Shown one piece after another: positions 9,431-17,660 of a DNA stretch of 24,687 nt. The DNA is from Chara braunii. Lineage: Eukaryota > Streptophyta > Charophyceae > Charales > Characeae. Position 1 is the stretch's first letter, and every line of letters begins with the position of its first letter. The translations under genes and the position numbers were made by a program. The stretch covers positions 2,366,601 through 2,391,287 of the forward strand of contig BFEA01000096.1 of NCBI GenBank assembly GCA_003427395.1, written 5' to 3'. The notes below the pieces were generated by a model. It saw only the letters and a program-made list of their open reading frames with translations. It had not been told where the DNA came from and searched no databases.

Positions 9431-9830
9431 TATGCGTATTGTGTTACCTGCTGCTTGGTGTGGCCTTATCTTCTCTATTTCCTCTCTTGTCCATGTCTTG
9501 ACGAGTGGTTGTTGACGCCTTTTGATGATTGAATGATTTTTTCACGCAGTTCTTTGCGTACTCGCATCTACGAAGGTCTGCTGGTGAACGGGAGACCAAA
9601 AAAGTGCTGGAGTGCATCTGGCCCCTGAACCAGCCTGGGGGGCCGGTCCTGGAAGCCCACTGTGTGGGCCGTGAACCGGCCTGGGGGGGGCCTCCTCGAA
9701 GCTCATGGCCAAAGGCCGTCGCTCCATTGCGGTGCTGGTGAACGGGAGACCAAAAAAGTGCTGGAGTACATCTGGCCCGTGAACCAGCCTGGGGGGACGC
9801 TCCTGGAAGCCCCTGTGGACGCCCGCCGAC
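9429..9830 (+). repeat. Extra partial pseudo-LTR copies, tandem
   Basis: 9429-9573 repeats about 150 bp of the preceding pseudo-LTR end (TATTGTGTTACCTGC through TTTTTTCACGCAGTTCTTTG). From 9575 a second unit, starting GCTGGTGAACGGGAGACC, is repeated at about 9732, a period of roughly 157 bp. Each carries GTGAACCAGCCTGGGG, also found at 3609 at the start of the 5' block. This is the complex tandem 3' structure expected of PLE insertions. Confidence 0.75.
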
Positions 9831-9851
9831 GTGCGTAACGGCAAGAGACCG

Positions 9852-9902
<51 letters not shown>

Positions 9903-9904
9903 AA
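9852..9904 (+). repeat. Poly-A tract, 53 bp with one G
   Basis: 38 A, one G, then 14 A. It follows AAGAGACCG, which resembles the GGGAGACCAAAAAAG word of the two preceding tandem units. The tract may be an expansion of the internal A6 rather than a 3' tail. It marks the right end of recognisable PLE-related sequence. Confidence 0.85.
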
Positions 9905-10052
9905 GAGGCTGGCTATGTGTGATCGGGCATTCCCCGAATCCCCATTTCGGCACTCGGCCCCGACCATGTCTTGTTACACATGGGAACGGAGTGTGATCGG
10001 CGGCGTACTCAAAAACACAAATCCGGCATTCCCAAATCCGCATTTTTTGGGA

Positions 10053-10120
10053 ATTTGGGGTCGCCGTGTGAGTATGCCCCGCATTGTTTGAGAATTCGGG
10101 GTCGCCGTGTGAGTATGCCC
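10053..10120. repeat. Two direct copies of a TIR-like GGGGTCGCCGTGTGAGTATGCCC word
   Basis: AATT(T/C)GGGGTCGCCGTGTG followed by AGTATGCCC occurs twice, about 42 bp apart. Its reverse complement starts GGGCATACTCACACGG, which looks like a DNA-transposon terminus. Related words occur at 2495, 14455 (inverted) and 15194. Confidence 0.6.
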
Positions 10121-10299
10121 TGAATTACCTGCAGCAGGTCGGTTAATGATAATAGACGTCGAGGTCGCTACCCTTTCATAAAATGCGAAAAAATAAATAA
10201 ATAAACGGGAAAGGCTTACACGGCGCAAGGCACATAACTGCGATCAATCGTGTTGATAAAGGACAGAAAGAAAAACACAAAAATAAACAAACAGATAAT

Positions 10300-10618
10300 G
10301 AAGAAAAGAAAATGAAGAAAGAAAATCAAGAACGTTAATTAGACTGGAGAGAGCCACTCAGAGGGAAAAGAAGGCCGAGCAGAGGGAGGTCGTCAGGGGC
10401 GACGTCCCACAAACAAAGAGATGCAAAAAAGCAGGTCATTTGCAATTGTATGCACCTCTCCCCAAGCACGCCCAAATTCAGGCGTGAAATCCAATCCTCT
10501 TTGCTGGTGGGACGTCGCCCCTGACGACCTCCCTGTGCGCGTCCTTCCTTTCCCTATGCGTGGCTCTCTCCAGTCTGATTAACGCGTTTGATTTTCTTTC
10601 TTCATTTTCTTTTTTCTC
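10300..10618. repeat. Long inverted repeat (hairpin), ~120-bp arms
   Basis: Left arm about 10300-10420, right arm about 10497-10618, loop 76 nt. Perfectly complementary blocks include AGACTGGAGAGAGCCAC with GTGGCTCTCTCCAGTCT, GGGAGGTCGTCAGGGGCGAC with its complement, and AAATGAAGAAAGAAAATCAA with its complement. Around 13-15 mismatches over about 120 bp by eye. No coding sequence. The structure fits a foldback/MITE element or a young hairpin RNA precursor; I see no target-site duplication. Confidence 0.9.
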
Positions 10619-10619
10619 T

Positions 10620-11590
10620 TTTTCAATTTGAGGAAGCCGTCAACATTTTGAACCTTGCTCTCTTACCAGAAACATCCTGTTTAGTACTTATTAGCTGCGG
10701 AGAATTCTGAAAGGTGTAGATGGGCCTCTCTCAACTACACAGCAGTCAAGATGTATCTGGAGCTAATGATCGTTCCATACACATTCAAAATGTTGCACTC
10801 CTCCAAACGCACCTGGTCCGGAAAGACGTCCGAATGCATGTCGAGTGTGGAGTAGTGGAGCGGGGTCCGATGTCGCATTACCTGTCATTGGAGGCACGGC
10901 GAAGATAGATGATTCCGAACTCACGGCATAGTACTCACAAAAGCACTTTCGAAAATGCACCTGACCGCAATTACGGCCAGACCTGCACGAATCTGACCGA
11001 AATCACGTCCAGAGCTTGGTGGAAGAAGTCCGGGAGGAGTATGCATGCCCTAAGGGTGGGGGAATCCGACGAATTTCTTTCTTTTCCTGTGCAAAACAGC
11101 AAGGAATTAAAAACAAAAACAAGAAAAGGAGAAACTGTGGAAGGAATTAGTGGACGGGCACCCGAGAGCGTGGCTAAGCGGGTACCCATGAACTGTTGAG
11201 AATAAAGACCCAATGGCATGTTCGATCCAGATGATGGAGCTTCATGGGTAGAACCGTAGAACCGTAGAACCAAATATTTCTAAAATGCCTGGACACGGTC
11301 AGCTCAATGGTGGTATCTCAAGGCCGTCACCCTTATCAAAAAAGAAAGAAGAGAAAAAGGAAAAAAAAAAGAAGAAGAAACTGTAGTCAGTCTATAAGGA
11401 TGGTGGTTCGCTATCGACAGTACAGACTGTAAGGAAGTGTACACACCAGGAAGAGCGAATTTTAGAAATTGAAAAAAAAGGGGTGACCCGAGTCTCATTG
11501 GATGAGATTTGAAGGTATGAGACCATAGAAATATGCGAAGATCATAAAAAACAAATACGAGGATTATTAAAAAAAAAGTCCTGCAGAGAT
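10620..11590. other. Intergenic, nothing recognised
   Basis: About 970 bp without a supported gene. The open frames here are short and show no domain or signal peptide. The repeated GAACCGTAGAACCGTAGAACC near 11250 is a minor 10-bp tandem triplication. Confidence 0.5.
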
Positions 11591-11595
11591 TGAAC

Positions 11596-11815
11596 GAGAG
11601 GATTCATAGCAGCCGGTCATTCAGAAATATTACATCATTGAAAATATAAATTAATTACTGGAAGTCATGGAATGCATATATCCAAAGAGACGATTCAGAA
11701 CAGCCAGTCATACAAGTATACGACATTACTCACAACTACAAACTATCGAACACATGTCATGCAGAAAAGGAAAATAAAAAGAAAGAGAGGATTCATAACA
11801 GCCAGTCGACACGAA
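11596..11815 (+). repeat. Degenerate ~95-bp tandem repeat, three units
   Basis: The word GAGAGGATTCATARCAGCC followed by AGTCAT recurs at 11596, 11687 and 11785. Sequence between the copies is also similar (ACATCATTGAA / ACATTACTCAC). Confidence 0.6.
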
Positions 11816-12037
11816 GCAAGCTCCAGAAGTCTTCCAACTGCGAGGCCTCCCTGTCCAAAGCAGCAACAGCACTGACAGCAATTCAAATCTCGTGTCTCAC
11901 TCTCAGCAACACACAGAAAAGTGTACTAGGGAGCTAGAAACATCAGCGTTTTCTTTACATCGATGAACATACTGACACAGATACATATGCATAAAGACGT
12001 ATATACAGTCTATATAGACATGTAGCCATATAGACAC

Positions 12038-12038
<1 letters not shown>

Positions 12039-12078
<40 letters not shown>

Positions 12079-12292
12079 TCGAGAGTGAGCTAGATTGCCA
12101 TAGATAGTCAGATAAATTGTGTTGTGAATAGAACGAAAGGAAGCAATAGACGAACACAGAGACAGTCAGAGACAGACGGAGACAGACGGAGACAGAGACA
12201 GAGACAGAGAGAGAGGGAGAGAGACATACATAGAGAAAGAGAGGAAGGAAAAAGGGAGAGGGAGAAAGAGTGAGAGAGAGAGAGATGGAGAG
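12039..12292 (+). repeat. (GATA)n followed by GA-rich low-complexity tract
   Basis: About ten GATA units at 12039-12077, then from about 12155 imperfect GACAGA and GAGA repeats to 12292. The complementary strand is CT-rich and gives a spurious open frame of Ser/Leu repeats. Confidence 0.9.
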
Positions 12293-12299
12293 ATTATTG

Positions 12300-12729
12300 G
12301 GACCCCAGCTCAGCACTATTGGCTTACGCCGTCAATTTAAAAAATCCGAACGTTCCGCCGTAGCCATCCTACTCTAATAGCAAACGGCAAGCGGAACGAG
12401 TACCACTGCATTGCATGGCCAGCTTGGCGCGCATATTAGGCTGAGCGACGCACGCACGTAACTTAGCCCACAAGACCTACCTAGCGATCCGCTCGGCGGG
12501 AGCTCGAGCAGCTACAGAAACCTCCTTTACTACAAAAGTCAGACTACTGCTAAGATTGCAACAGAGCACTTGGCAATCCTACTTTTTCTTCCGCCTAGGC
12601 GATCTCTTTCGCACTTCTCCTCCGACTCATCCTTCCCCCAGTCTTCTAGCGTGTTTCCCCCCGCCCACAAGCACTTAGTAACTAGCTTTCCCATCCCTCA
12701 AATCTTCTTGTCCTCGCTCGGTGGGCGGC
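12300..12729. other. Intergenic, nothing recognised
   Basis: Mixed-composition sequence, more GC-rich than the flanks, between the GA tract and the minisatellite. It lies 3' of the minus-strand DUF4360 gene. I see no coding domain or RNA gene. Confidence 0.5.
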
Positions 12730-13107
12730 CGTCCCGTTACCGTAGTTCAGCCGTTACGATAGCGCAGCTCTTCCGCTACATTACGTTGGCGCAGCCCAGC
12801 CGTTACGTTACGTTAGAACAGCTCAGCCGTTACGTTACGTTAGGCTCTGCCATTACGTTACGTTAGGCTCTGCCATTACGTTACGTTAGGCTCTGCCAAT
12901 ACGTTACGTTAGCGCAGCTCAATCGTTACGTTACGTCTGGGCAGGACAGCAGCTACGTTACGCTAGCGCAGCTCAGCCATTACGTTACCTTCGCGAAGCT
13001 CAGCCGTGACGTAGCGTTAGTGCAGCTCAGCCATTGCATTAAGCTAGCGCAGGTCAGCCATTGCATTGAGCTAGCGCAGCTCAGCCGTTACGTTACGTTT
13101 GGGCAGC
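12730..13107. repeat. ~30-bp minisatellite (TTACGTTACGTTAGCGCAGC) at the 3' end of a gene
   Basis: About 13 units of GTTACGTTACGTTAGCGCAG plus CTCAGCC, with variants such as TTAGGCTCTGCCA and CTAGCGCAGGTCAGCC. On the minus strand it begins directly after the TAA stop of the DUF4360 gene, so if the 3' UTR extends this way it is made of CGTAACGTAACGG repeats. TTACGTTACG words are numerous. Confidence 0.92.
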
Positions 13108-13722
13108 TTAGCACGCCGTCCAGACGATACTGAAGACTTCCGTGAGCCTTAGATCTGCGGAGTCGATGGTCATCAATCCATTTTTCGACGTATTGCCGGG
13201 ATCCACTCGCACCTCGGTCTTGATGTTCAGGTTCCTAACTGAGCTGCACTCGCTGGATGCGATGGACTCGAAGCCGTCGGTGAACTCGAAATCGTCGTCG
13301 AACGGCCCCTTTATGACGCGCTTCGCCTTCGCCGTCCCTGGTACCCCGGCGACATAGTAGCTGCTCTGAACTGTCCCGGTGACGCCTTCAGCCAGCAACC
13401 CGTAGCCGCGCACCGTGACCGACCCCAGATGGTATATAAATCCTGGGGGATAAGCCAGCTTGACAGACACCGAGCAAGACCTCCGCCTACCGGCCACGCC
13501 CATGTCCGTCGACGCAGTGTACTTGCTGAACATCACCGTCAGCGCTTGCCCATCCGATGACACGTCACCTTCCGTACTTCCTGGGGGGCATCCATCGCCG
13601 TTGTAGGTGAACCCAGCGATGGTCACCGACCCGGACGGCGGAGCCCCGCTAGCATATCCGTTACTCACTAGCACAGCAAGCAGCGTGAACAAGAGCAGCG
13701 CCACCATAGCCGACCTCTCCAT
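13108..13722 (-). CDS. Secreted DUF4360-type protein, 204 aa
   Basis: The only intact, well-supported gene here. ATG at 13722, TAA at 13108-13110, single exon, more GC-rich than its surroundings. Residues 1-25 form a classic signal peptide (basic start, then VALLLFTLLAVLV, cleavage near YASG). The mature part, about residues 32-204, matches DUF4360: VTIAGFTYNGDGCPPGS, then LTVMFSKYTAS, RRSCSVSVKLAYPPGF, a Tyr/Gly-rich middle and a terminal Cys. Cys45, Cys83, Cys159 and Cys204 could form two disulfides. DUF4360 proteins are small secreted proteins of unknown function found in fungi, bacteria and some plants; they are typically 200-230 aa, so this is full length. I see no clear TATA box in the CT-rich upstream sequence. 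The stop codon borders a minisatellite. Function unknown; extracellular location is inferred. Confidence 0.85.
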   Translation of the reverse strand: MERSAMVALLLFTLLAVLVSNGYASGAPPSGSVTIAGFTYNGDGCPPGSTEGDVSSDGQALTVMFSKYTASTDMGVAGRRRSCSVSVKLAYPPGFIYHLGSVTVRGYGLLAEGVTGTVQSSYYVAGVPGTAKAKRVIKGPFDDDFEFTDGFESIASSECSSVRNLNIKTEVRVDPGNTSKNGLMTIDSADLRLTEVFSIVWTAC

Positions 13723-14077
13723 CCTCGTCGACTTCGCCTGCCGGCTCCTCCAACGAGGCGCTAGTCCAAACCTTGGCAGCGCCTGCCGACACCTTCCCCC
13801 CCGCCCTCTCCGCTCTTCTCTCTCTTCCCACCAAAATAACGTTCACCGCCAACCCAACATCAGTCGATAGGCTCACGAATCCCTGCCCCTTCGCTTTCTC
13901 TTATTGCGACCACGGCTGCTTGTTCCTACTACTACTACTACAACGACGCCTCCTCCTTGGATCAAGTTGGGTGGAGGATGAAGCCAGCTTGGCCTTGGAT
14001 GGAGCTCTTCTTCGCCGAGGGGCGCCCCAGCGACCGAATTCCCCATTCCTTGACCCTACCGCCCGCCCAGTCATTAT

Positions 14078-14459
14078 GGGCCTCGCCACACCACTCCCCA
14101 GTTTGGAAAATTTTCGGGAATGCTCCCGAAACTGAAAACCCGCTCGAGAGTGCCCCTCGCCACACTACACTCTCGACCGGCCGCGCTGCAAGTCTGAAAA
14201 TGTCAATGTCAGTTGCCACATGTGGACACGATCGGTGTGAAGCAGTCTGGCAGAAGTCCGTTTGTCCCGTCAAGCTCCAGTCCCCAATCTGGGATGAAAC
14301 TCGGAGGCTCGAAGGAGGTCTCTCGAAAAGGCAAAAAAAAATAATTGAAGCCCAATTCTGACAGCTCCCTAATTCGACCTGACAGATCAAATTCGGGAGC
14401 TGGTCTGGCGGCGTTGCACTCCCGAAAACACCACTTTCGGGCGTAGTGTGGCGAGGGCC
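14078..14459. mobile_element. Possible MITE with GGGCCTCGCCACAC ends
   Basis: GGGCCTCGCCACACCAC at 14078 is inverted as GTAGTGTGGCGAGGGCC at 14443-14459 (15 of 17 bases). A third, direct copy GCCCCTCGCCACACTAC sits at 14154-14170 inside a small stem, CGAGAGT/ACTCTCG. Subterminal CGGGA and CCCGAAA words are repeated. I could not find a convincing target-site duplication, and the true left end may be 14154. Confidence 0.45.
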
Positions 14460-14566
14460 TACTCACACGAGGGACTTTTATGGCAAACTGGCTAAAATTT
14501 GATGGTGGGGCCAGTCACACGGGCCATGGCAAAAGCAGCAAACGGGGTATCAAACGTCAGAATCCA

Positions 14567-14943
14567 GCCAGCGTAGCTCAGTTGGTAAGGCACGCAGGTG
14601 GCATTCAGGAAGTCTTGGGTACAATCCCCGTTGGCCTCGTGTACCTTACAAGGCAAGCTTGGCGCCCCCCACCTAGAGATATGTCGTTGGTCCCCCGAGT
14701 GGCACCGAGCAGAGACTGCTGATGTGCATAGGGGGAGGGGACCGGAGGGGAGGCACAGTGACTGGCCCATCGAAGAAGCTCGGTCCTGATGCTATGGGCT
14801 GACCCCTGGCCGGTATCGCCCACCTCCTGTAGCACATATCACACCTGCTGGTGGGTGCAGCTCCCACATGTTCCCTCGTTGGAGGCTTGAGCACAGATGT
14901 GGCTGCTATGGGGTTCCCCGGAATACTGTAATGACAATAAAAA
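14567..14943 (+). mobile_element. tRNA-derived SINE, copy 1
   Basis: The 5' end folds as a tRNA-like head: acceptor GCCAGCG (14567-14573) pairs with CGTTGGC (14629-14635). A near-perfect Pol III A box, TAGCTCAGTTGG, lies at 14574-14585 and a B-box-like GGGTACAATCC at 14617-14627. About 300 bp of non-tRNA body follow, ending in AATGACAATAAAAA. A second inverted copy at 16816-17218 shares body and tail, which shows this is a dispersed retroelement and not a tRNA gene. There is no protein; mobility would depend on a LINE or other RT in trans. Confidence 0.8.
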
Positions 14944-15024
14944 CGGCCTGAAAGGCTGTCCTGTCCAGATCTGACAGGCAATTGAATTGGTTGGGCATTA
15001 TTATTAATATTTTAAAAAAAGTTG

Positions 15025-15207
15025 AGGGATTTGGGCCTCGCGTTGTGTGACCATGCGAGGTACCATTTTGGTAATTGCCAGAAAGTCCGGCTCGTGTCTT
15101 TTGTGATTTGTTACGGCTTTGTGACTGGGCGGGGTGGCATTTCATTAAAATCAGGATACCAAAATTCGCAGATTTTGCTGCTATGCCACCACTGTGTGAG
15201 CACGCCC
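15025..15207. other. Possible short TIR element, weak
   Basis: Begins GGGCCTCGCGTTGTGTGA and ends TGTGTGAGCACGCCC. The outer bases are GGGC in inverted orientation, and the right end matches the window's recurring GTGTGAGYAYGCCC word. The arms otherwise pair poorly and I see no target-site duplication. Confidence 0.3.
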
Positions 15208-15619
15208 TAAGGAGATATGACAATCGCAACGAAGTCAGCGTGGAAACAATCTGCATGGTCCCACCTCAGCGTGGAAACAATCTGCATTAAAATCTAGGTC
15301 CAGACCCTCCAAGCCGGTCGGCTAGGTGGAAAGCACGGCCCAAATCCGGACCCGCCAAGCTAGTAGGATGAGGAAAAACTAGAGTCAAGATTTGGACCTG
15401 CCGCCTGACCAGGCCGGCGAAGTAAGCACATTTTTACACTACAGTAGCAGGTATAATCGCGAGAGCGCAAACATTGACAACTTTATTTTATTATTATGTT
15501 TTTATAAAGGGGAGATGGCCTTGAGATATCATATTTGAACTGACCAGCCGTAGGTTCTGTTGCGAACTGTTTTCCTACACAAAAAATCCTCAAAATTTCA
15601 CAGTTTATGTTCGATATAA

Positions 15620-15960
15620 ATGTGCCGCACAAATGTGTCCCACATTGCTCGTCTACATAAATTATATTTGAATTTTTGCTTCATAAGCTCTATATTGATG
15701 CATCGTACGTATTTCTCGTACAGATGTGCTACGCGTTGCTTGACTATGAAAATGCGCTTTGAATTTTTTGTTCAGTTTGCGCTATATACATATGATGCCT
15801 AAAATATCCCACACATTAGTTATCTGCCTAATTTCTCTTTGAGAAAAAAATTCGTTCTCTATACTCTACATAAACTTATCGCGCAGATATGTGGCAAAAT
15901 GTTTGTCTAAAATAATGCTTTTGACGTTTGTTTTTCAATTTTTCATCTTATCTTTCTTGT
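15620..15960 (+). repeat. Degenerate 80-90-bp tandem repeat, about four units
   Basis: Units start near 15626, 15717, 15798 and 15880 with CGCACAAATGTG, CGTACAGATGTG, CTAAAATATCCC and CGCGCAGATATG. Each continues with a TTG(C/T)TYGTCTAYATAA-like word and a TTTGAATTTTT-like word. No coding. Confidence 0.6.
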
Positions 15961-16815
15961 GCAAACGAATGATCTTGAAGTCTGTATTTCCCTTTATCAA
16001 TAGGTTGTGATTTCCCCCCCCTCCCCCTTCCCCCCCCTCATTCCCCACCTCCCGTCGCTCCCCAAACACCCTCCTAATTCACGGTGGTCTTATCATTGCG
16101 CGTAATGAAGCACACCAAATAATGTTGATTTTGCAAAAGGGAAAGGGAAATAAGAAAGAGAATCACAGCCAGTCGCCCTCGAGCTTTGTGCTATCGGTAT
16201 CACGAACTGTAATCATTATTGATTTTTCTTCATGATATTTGTCGCATAACTGTCTAGCCGCTTTTGCGAGCGGGTTATCTGTGAATGCGTGTACGAGCGT
16301 CTGTCTCGTTCGATCGCACATATCTCACTCTCTTTGTCATATGTGTCACTTAGCTCTTGGTTTTGGTTCGAGTATTTTTGATCCCTCTGGTCAAGACTGA
16401 GGACGGCGGAGGCCAAGTCCCACTAGGAGCATTAAGTATCCTCAATTCCCAAGTCATGACTTTTTTGAGGACATGTGTCAAAAATCACGTTGAGTATCCT
16501 CAATTGCAGCTATCCACAAACACGTCCATATTATGGCATTGATAAAACTCGATGTTGTTATTGTCTTCATCCGAATAGAACGCCCAGTCATTATAGTTGT
16601 ATCTAGACTGAAATTTGCATCAGATAACAGCTATCATGACCAAAAGTTCTATTTAAGTGAAGGCGTTCATGCGATTTGGCTCCGACTGGCAGCAATACCG
16701 ATAGCCAGTGTTTTTAAGTTTTTTTTTTTTTTAAGGAAATATTTTTAATTTTATTTTGTATTTTTTATTTTTTTCACACAACAAACAAAACTTTTTCTTT
16801 TAAGTTTTTTTCGAT
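15961..16815. other. Intergenic, AT-rich; short direct repeat
   Basis: No gene seen. A C-rich block lies at 16014-16040. GAGTATCCTCAATT at 16491-16504 echoes AAGTATCCTCAATT at 16434-16447. T-rich runs at 16719-16810 precede the inverted SINE. Confidence 0.5.
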
Positions 16816-17218
16816 TTTTTTATTGTCATTATAGTATTACAGGGAACCGGTAGTAGCCACACCCATGCTCAAGCCTCCAACGAGGGAACATTCCGGAGGT
16901 GCATTCATTAGCCGGTGCGATACCTGCTGCAACAGGTGAGCGATATTGGCGAGGGGTCAATCGACGTTTATTCGATGAGTCAATCGTTGTGCCCCCCCCT
17001 CCGGTCCCCTCCCTCTATGAACATCAACAATCTCTGCTCTATGCCACTCCGGGGGACCAACGACCTATCCCTATGTGGTGGTTGTGCCCAGGAAGGTACA
17101 TGATGCCCATAAGGGTTGAACCTTATCTCTAGGTGGGCATCAAGCTCAATGCCACTAAGGGGGACCAACGATCTATCTCTGAATGCCACTTGCGTGCCTT
17201 CCAACTAAGTTAGGGCGC
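16816..17218 (-). mobile_element. tRNA-derived SINE, copy 2 (inverted, rearranged)
   Basis: Read on the minus strand, it starts with the degenerate tRNA head. The A box is at 17201-17212 (TAACTTAGTTGG) followed by AAGGCACGCAAGTGGCATTC, matching copy 1. The body contains GTTGGTCCCCC and GGGAGGGGACCGGAGGGG. The 3' end GGTTCCCTGTAATACTATAA runs into TGACAATAAAAA. Relative to copy 1, the B-box part is missing and the ATCGTTGGTCCCCC segment occurs twice (17040-17070 and 17150-17180), so this copy is internally rearranged and older. Confidence 0.75.
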
Positions 17219-17379
17219 TAGACGAAGCCTTATATTTTTGCTATTTCTTCAATCGATTTTACAAGTCGTAGAAGAAATTGTCTTACCTCTAGTTGAAGTA
17301 ATAATGATAGATAGGACACTAGAACCCACTAGCATGAAGTTTCGTAGGCAAGGGCCTATAAGCTAAGTTGGTTGATGTT

Positions 17380-17660
17380 GTTGCTAGCCCCCGGTTGAGT
17401 TATGAGGTCCTCAACCTCGTCTGGTTTCTATATAAGGAATGAAAAGGGTGGGGGAAAGACATATATTGTAATAGAAACTTTCAGGCTCGGGACCTCACAA
17501 TTCAACTTGGAGTACTAAAAGCATTACTCAGCTTCACGTAAACCGCAATTATCTTTCTCAACTGTAGGTGTCAAGCTTCAATTCGAACTGTGTGCCAAAA
17601 AAAAACGAACCGAGGCGCACTCCAATTTAATTGGCGCCTCCAACCATTTCGCCCCTATAG
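17380..17660 (+). mobile_element. Possible LTR-retroelement remnant (TATA box and PBS-like site)
   Basis: A TATATAAGG box at 17429-17437 is followed by about 190 bp of leader-like sequence. Then comes ATTGGCGCCTCCAACC near 17628, which resembles the TTGGCGCCGTTGCC word that often follows plant LTRs. I find no second LTR and no gag-pol coding downstream, so this could be a truncated or solo remnant or simple chance. Confidence 0.28.

Larger units (their letters stand above)
3596..9905 (+). mobile_element. Penelope-like retroelement with upstream GIY-YIG and pseudo-LTRs
   Basis: Homologous non-coding blocks (3596-4200 and 8880-9430, with extra partial copies to about 9830) flank a 4.4-kb degenerate coding region. 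That region reads, in order, CCHC zinc knuckle, coiled coil, GIY-YIG nuclease, linker and Penelope-type reverse transcriptase. The nuclease sits upstream of the RT, the order described for the Chlamys and Naiad groups of N-terminal-endonuclease PLEs; canonical PLEs carry it downstream. Direct pseudo-LTRs made of partly tandem copies are typical of PLEs. A hammerhead motif sits in the 5' block. Every coding block is broken, so the copy is dead. Outer boundaries are approximate; I found no target-site duplication. Confidence 0.8.

Noticed and set aside
9444-10043. A 199-codon minus-strand open frame
   Set aside because: It reads the poly-A tract as poly-Phe and lies within tandem pseudo-LTR pieces; no domain.
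11903-12316. A Ser/Leu-rich minus-strand open frame
   Set aside because: It is made of GATA and GA microsatellites read in reverse.
14567-14635. A functional tRNA gene
   Set aside because: The A box and acceptor stem are good, but the T stem is imperfect, no clear anticodon arm is seen, and the sequence continues into a body shared with an inverted second copy. It is a SINE head.
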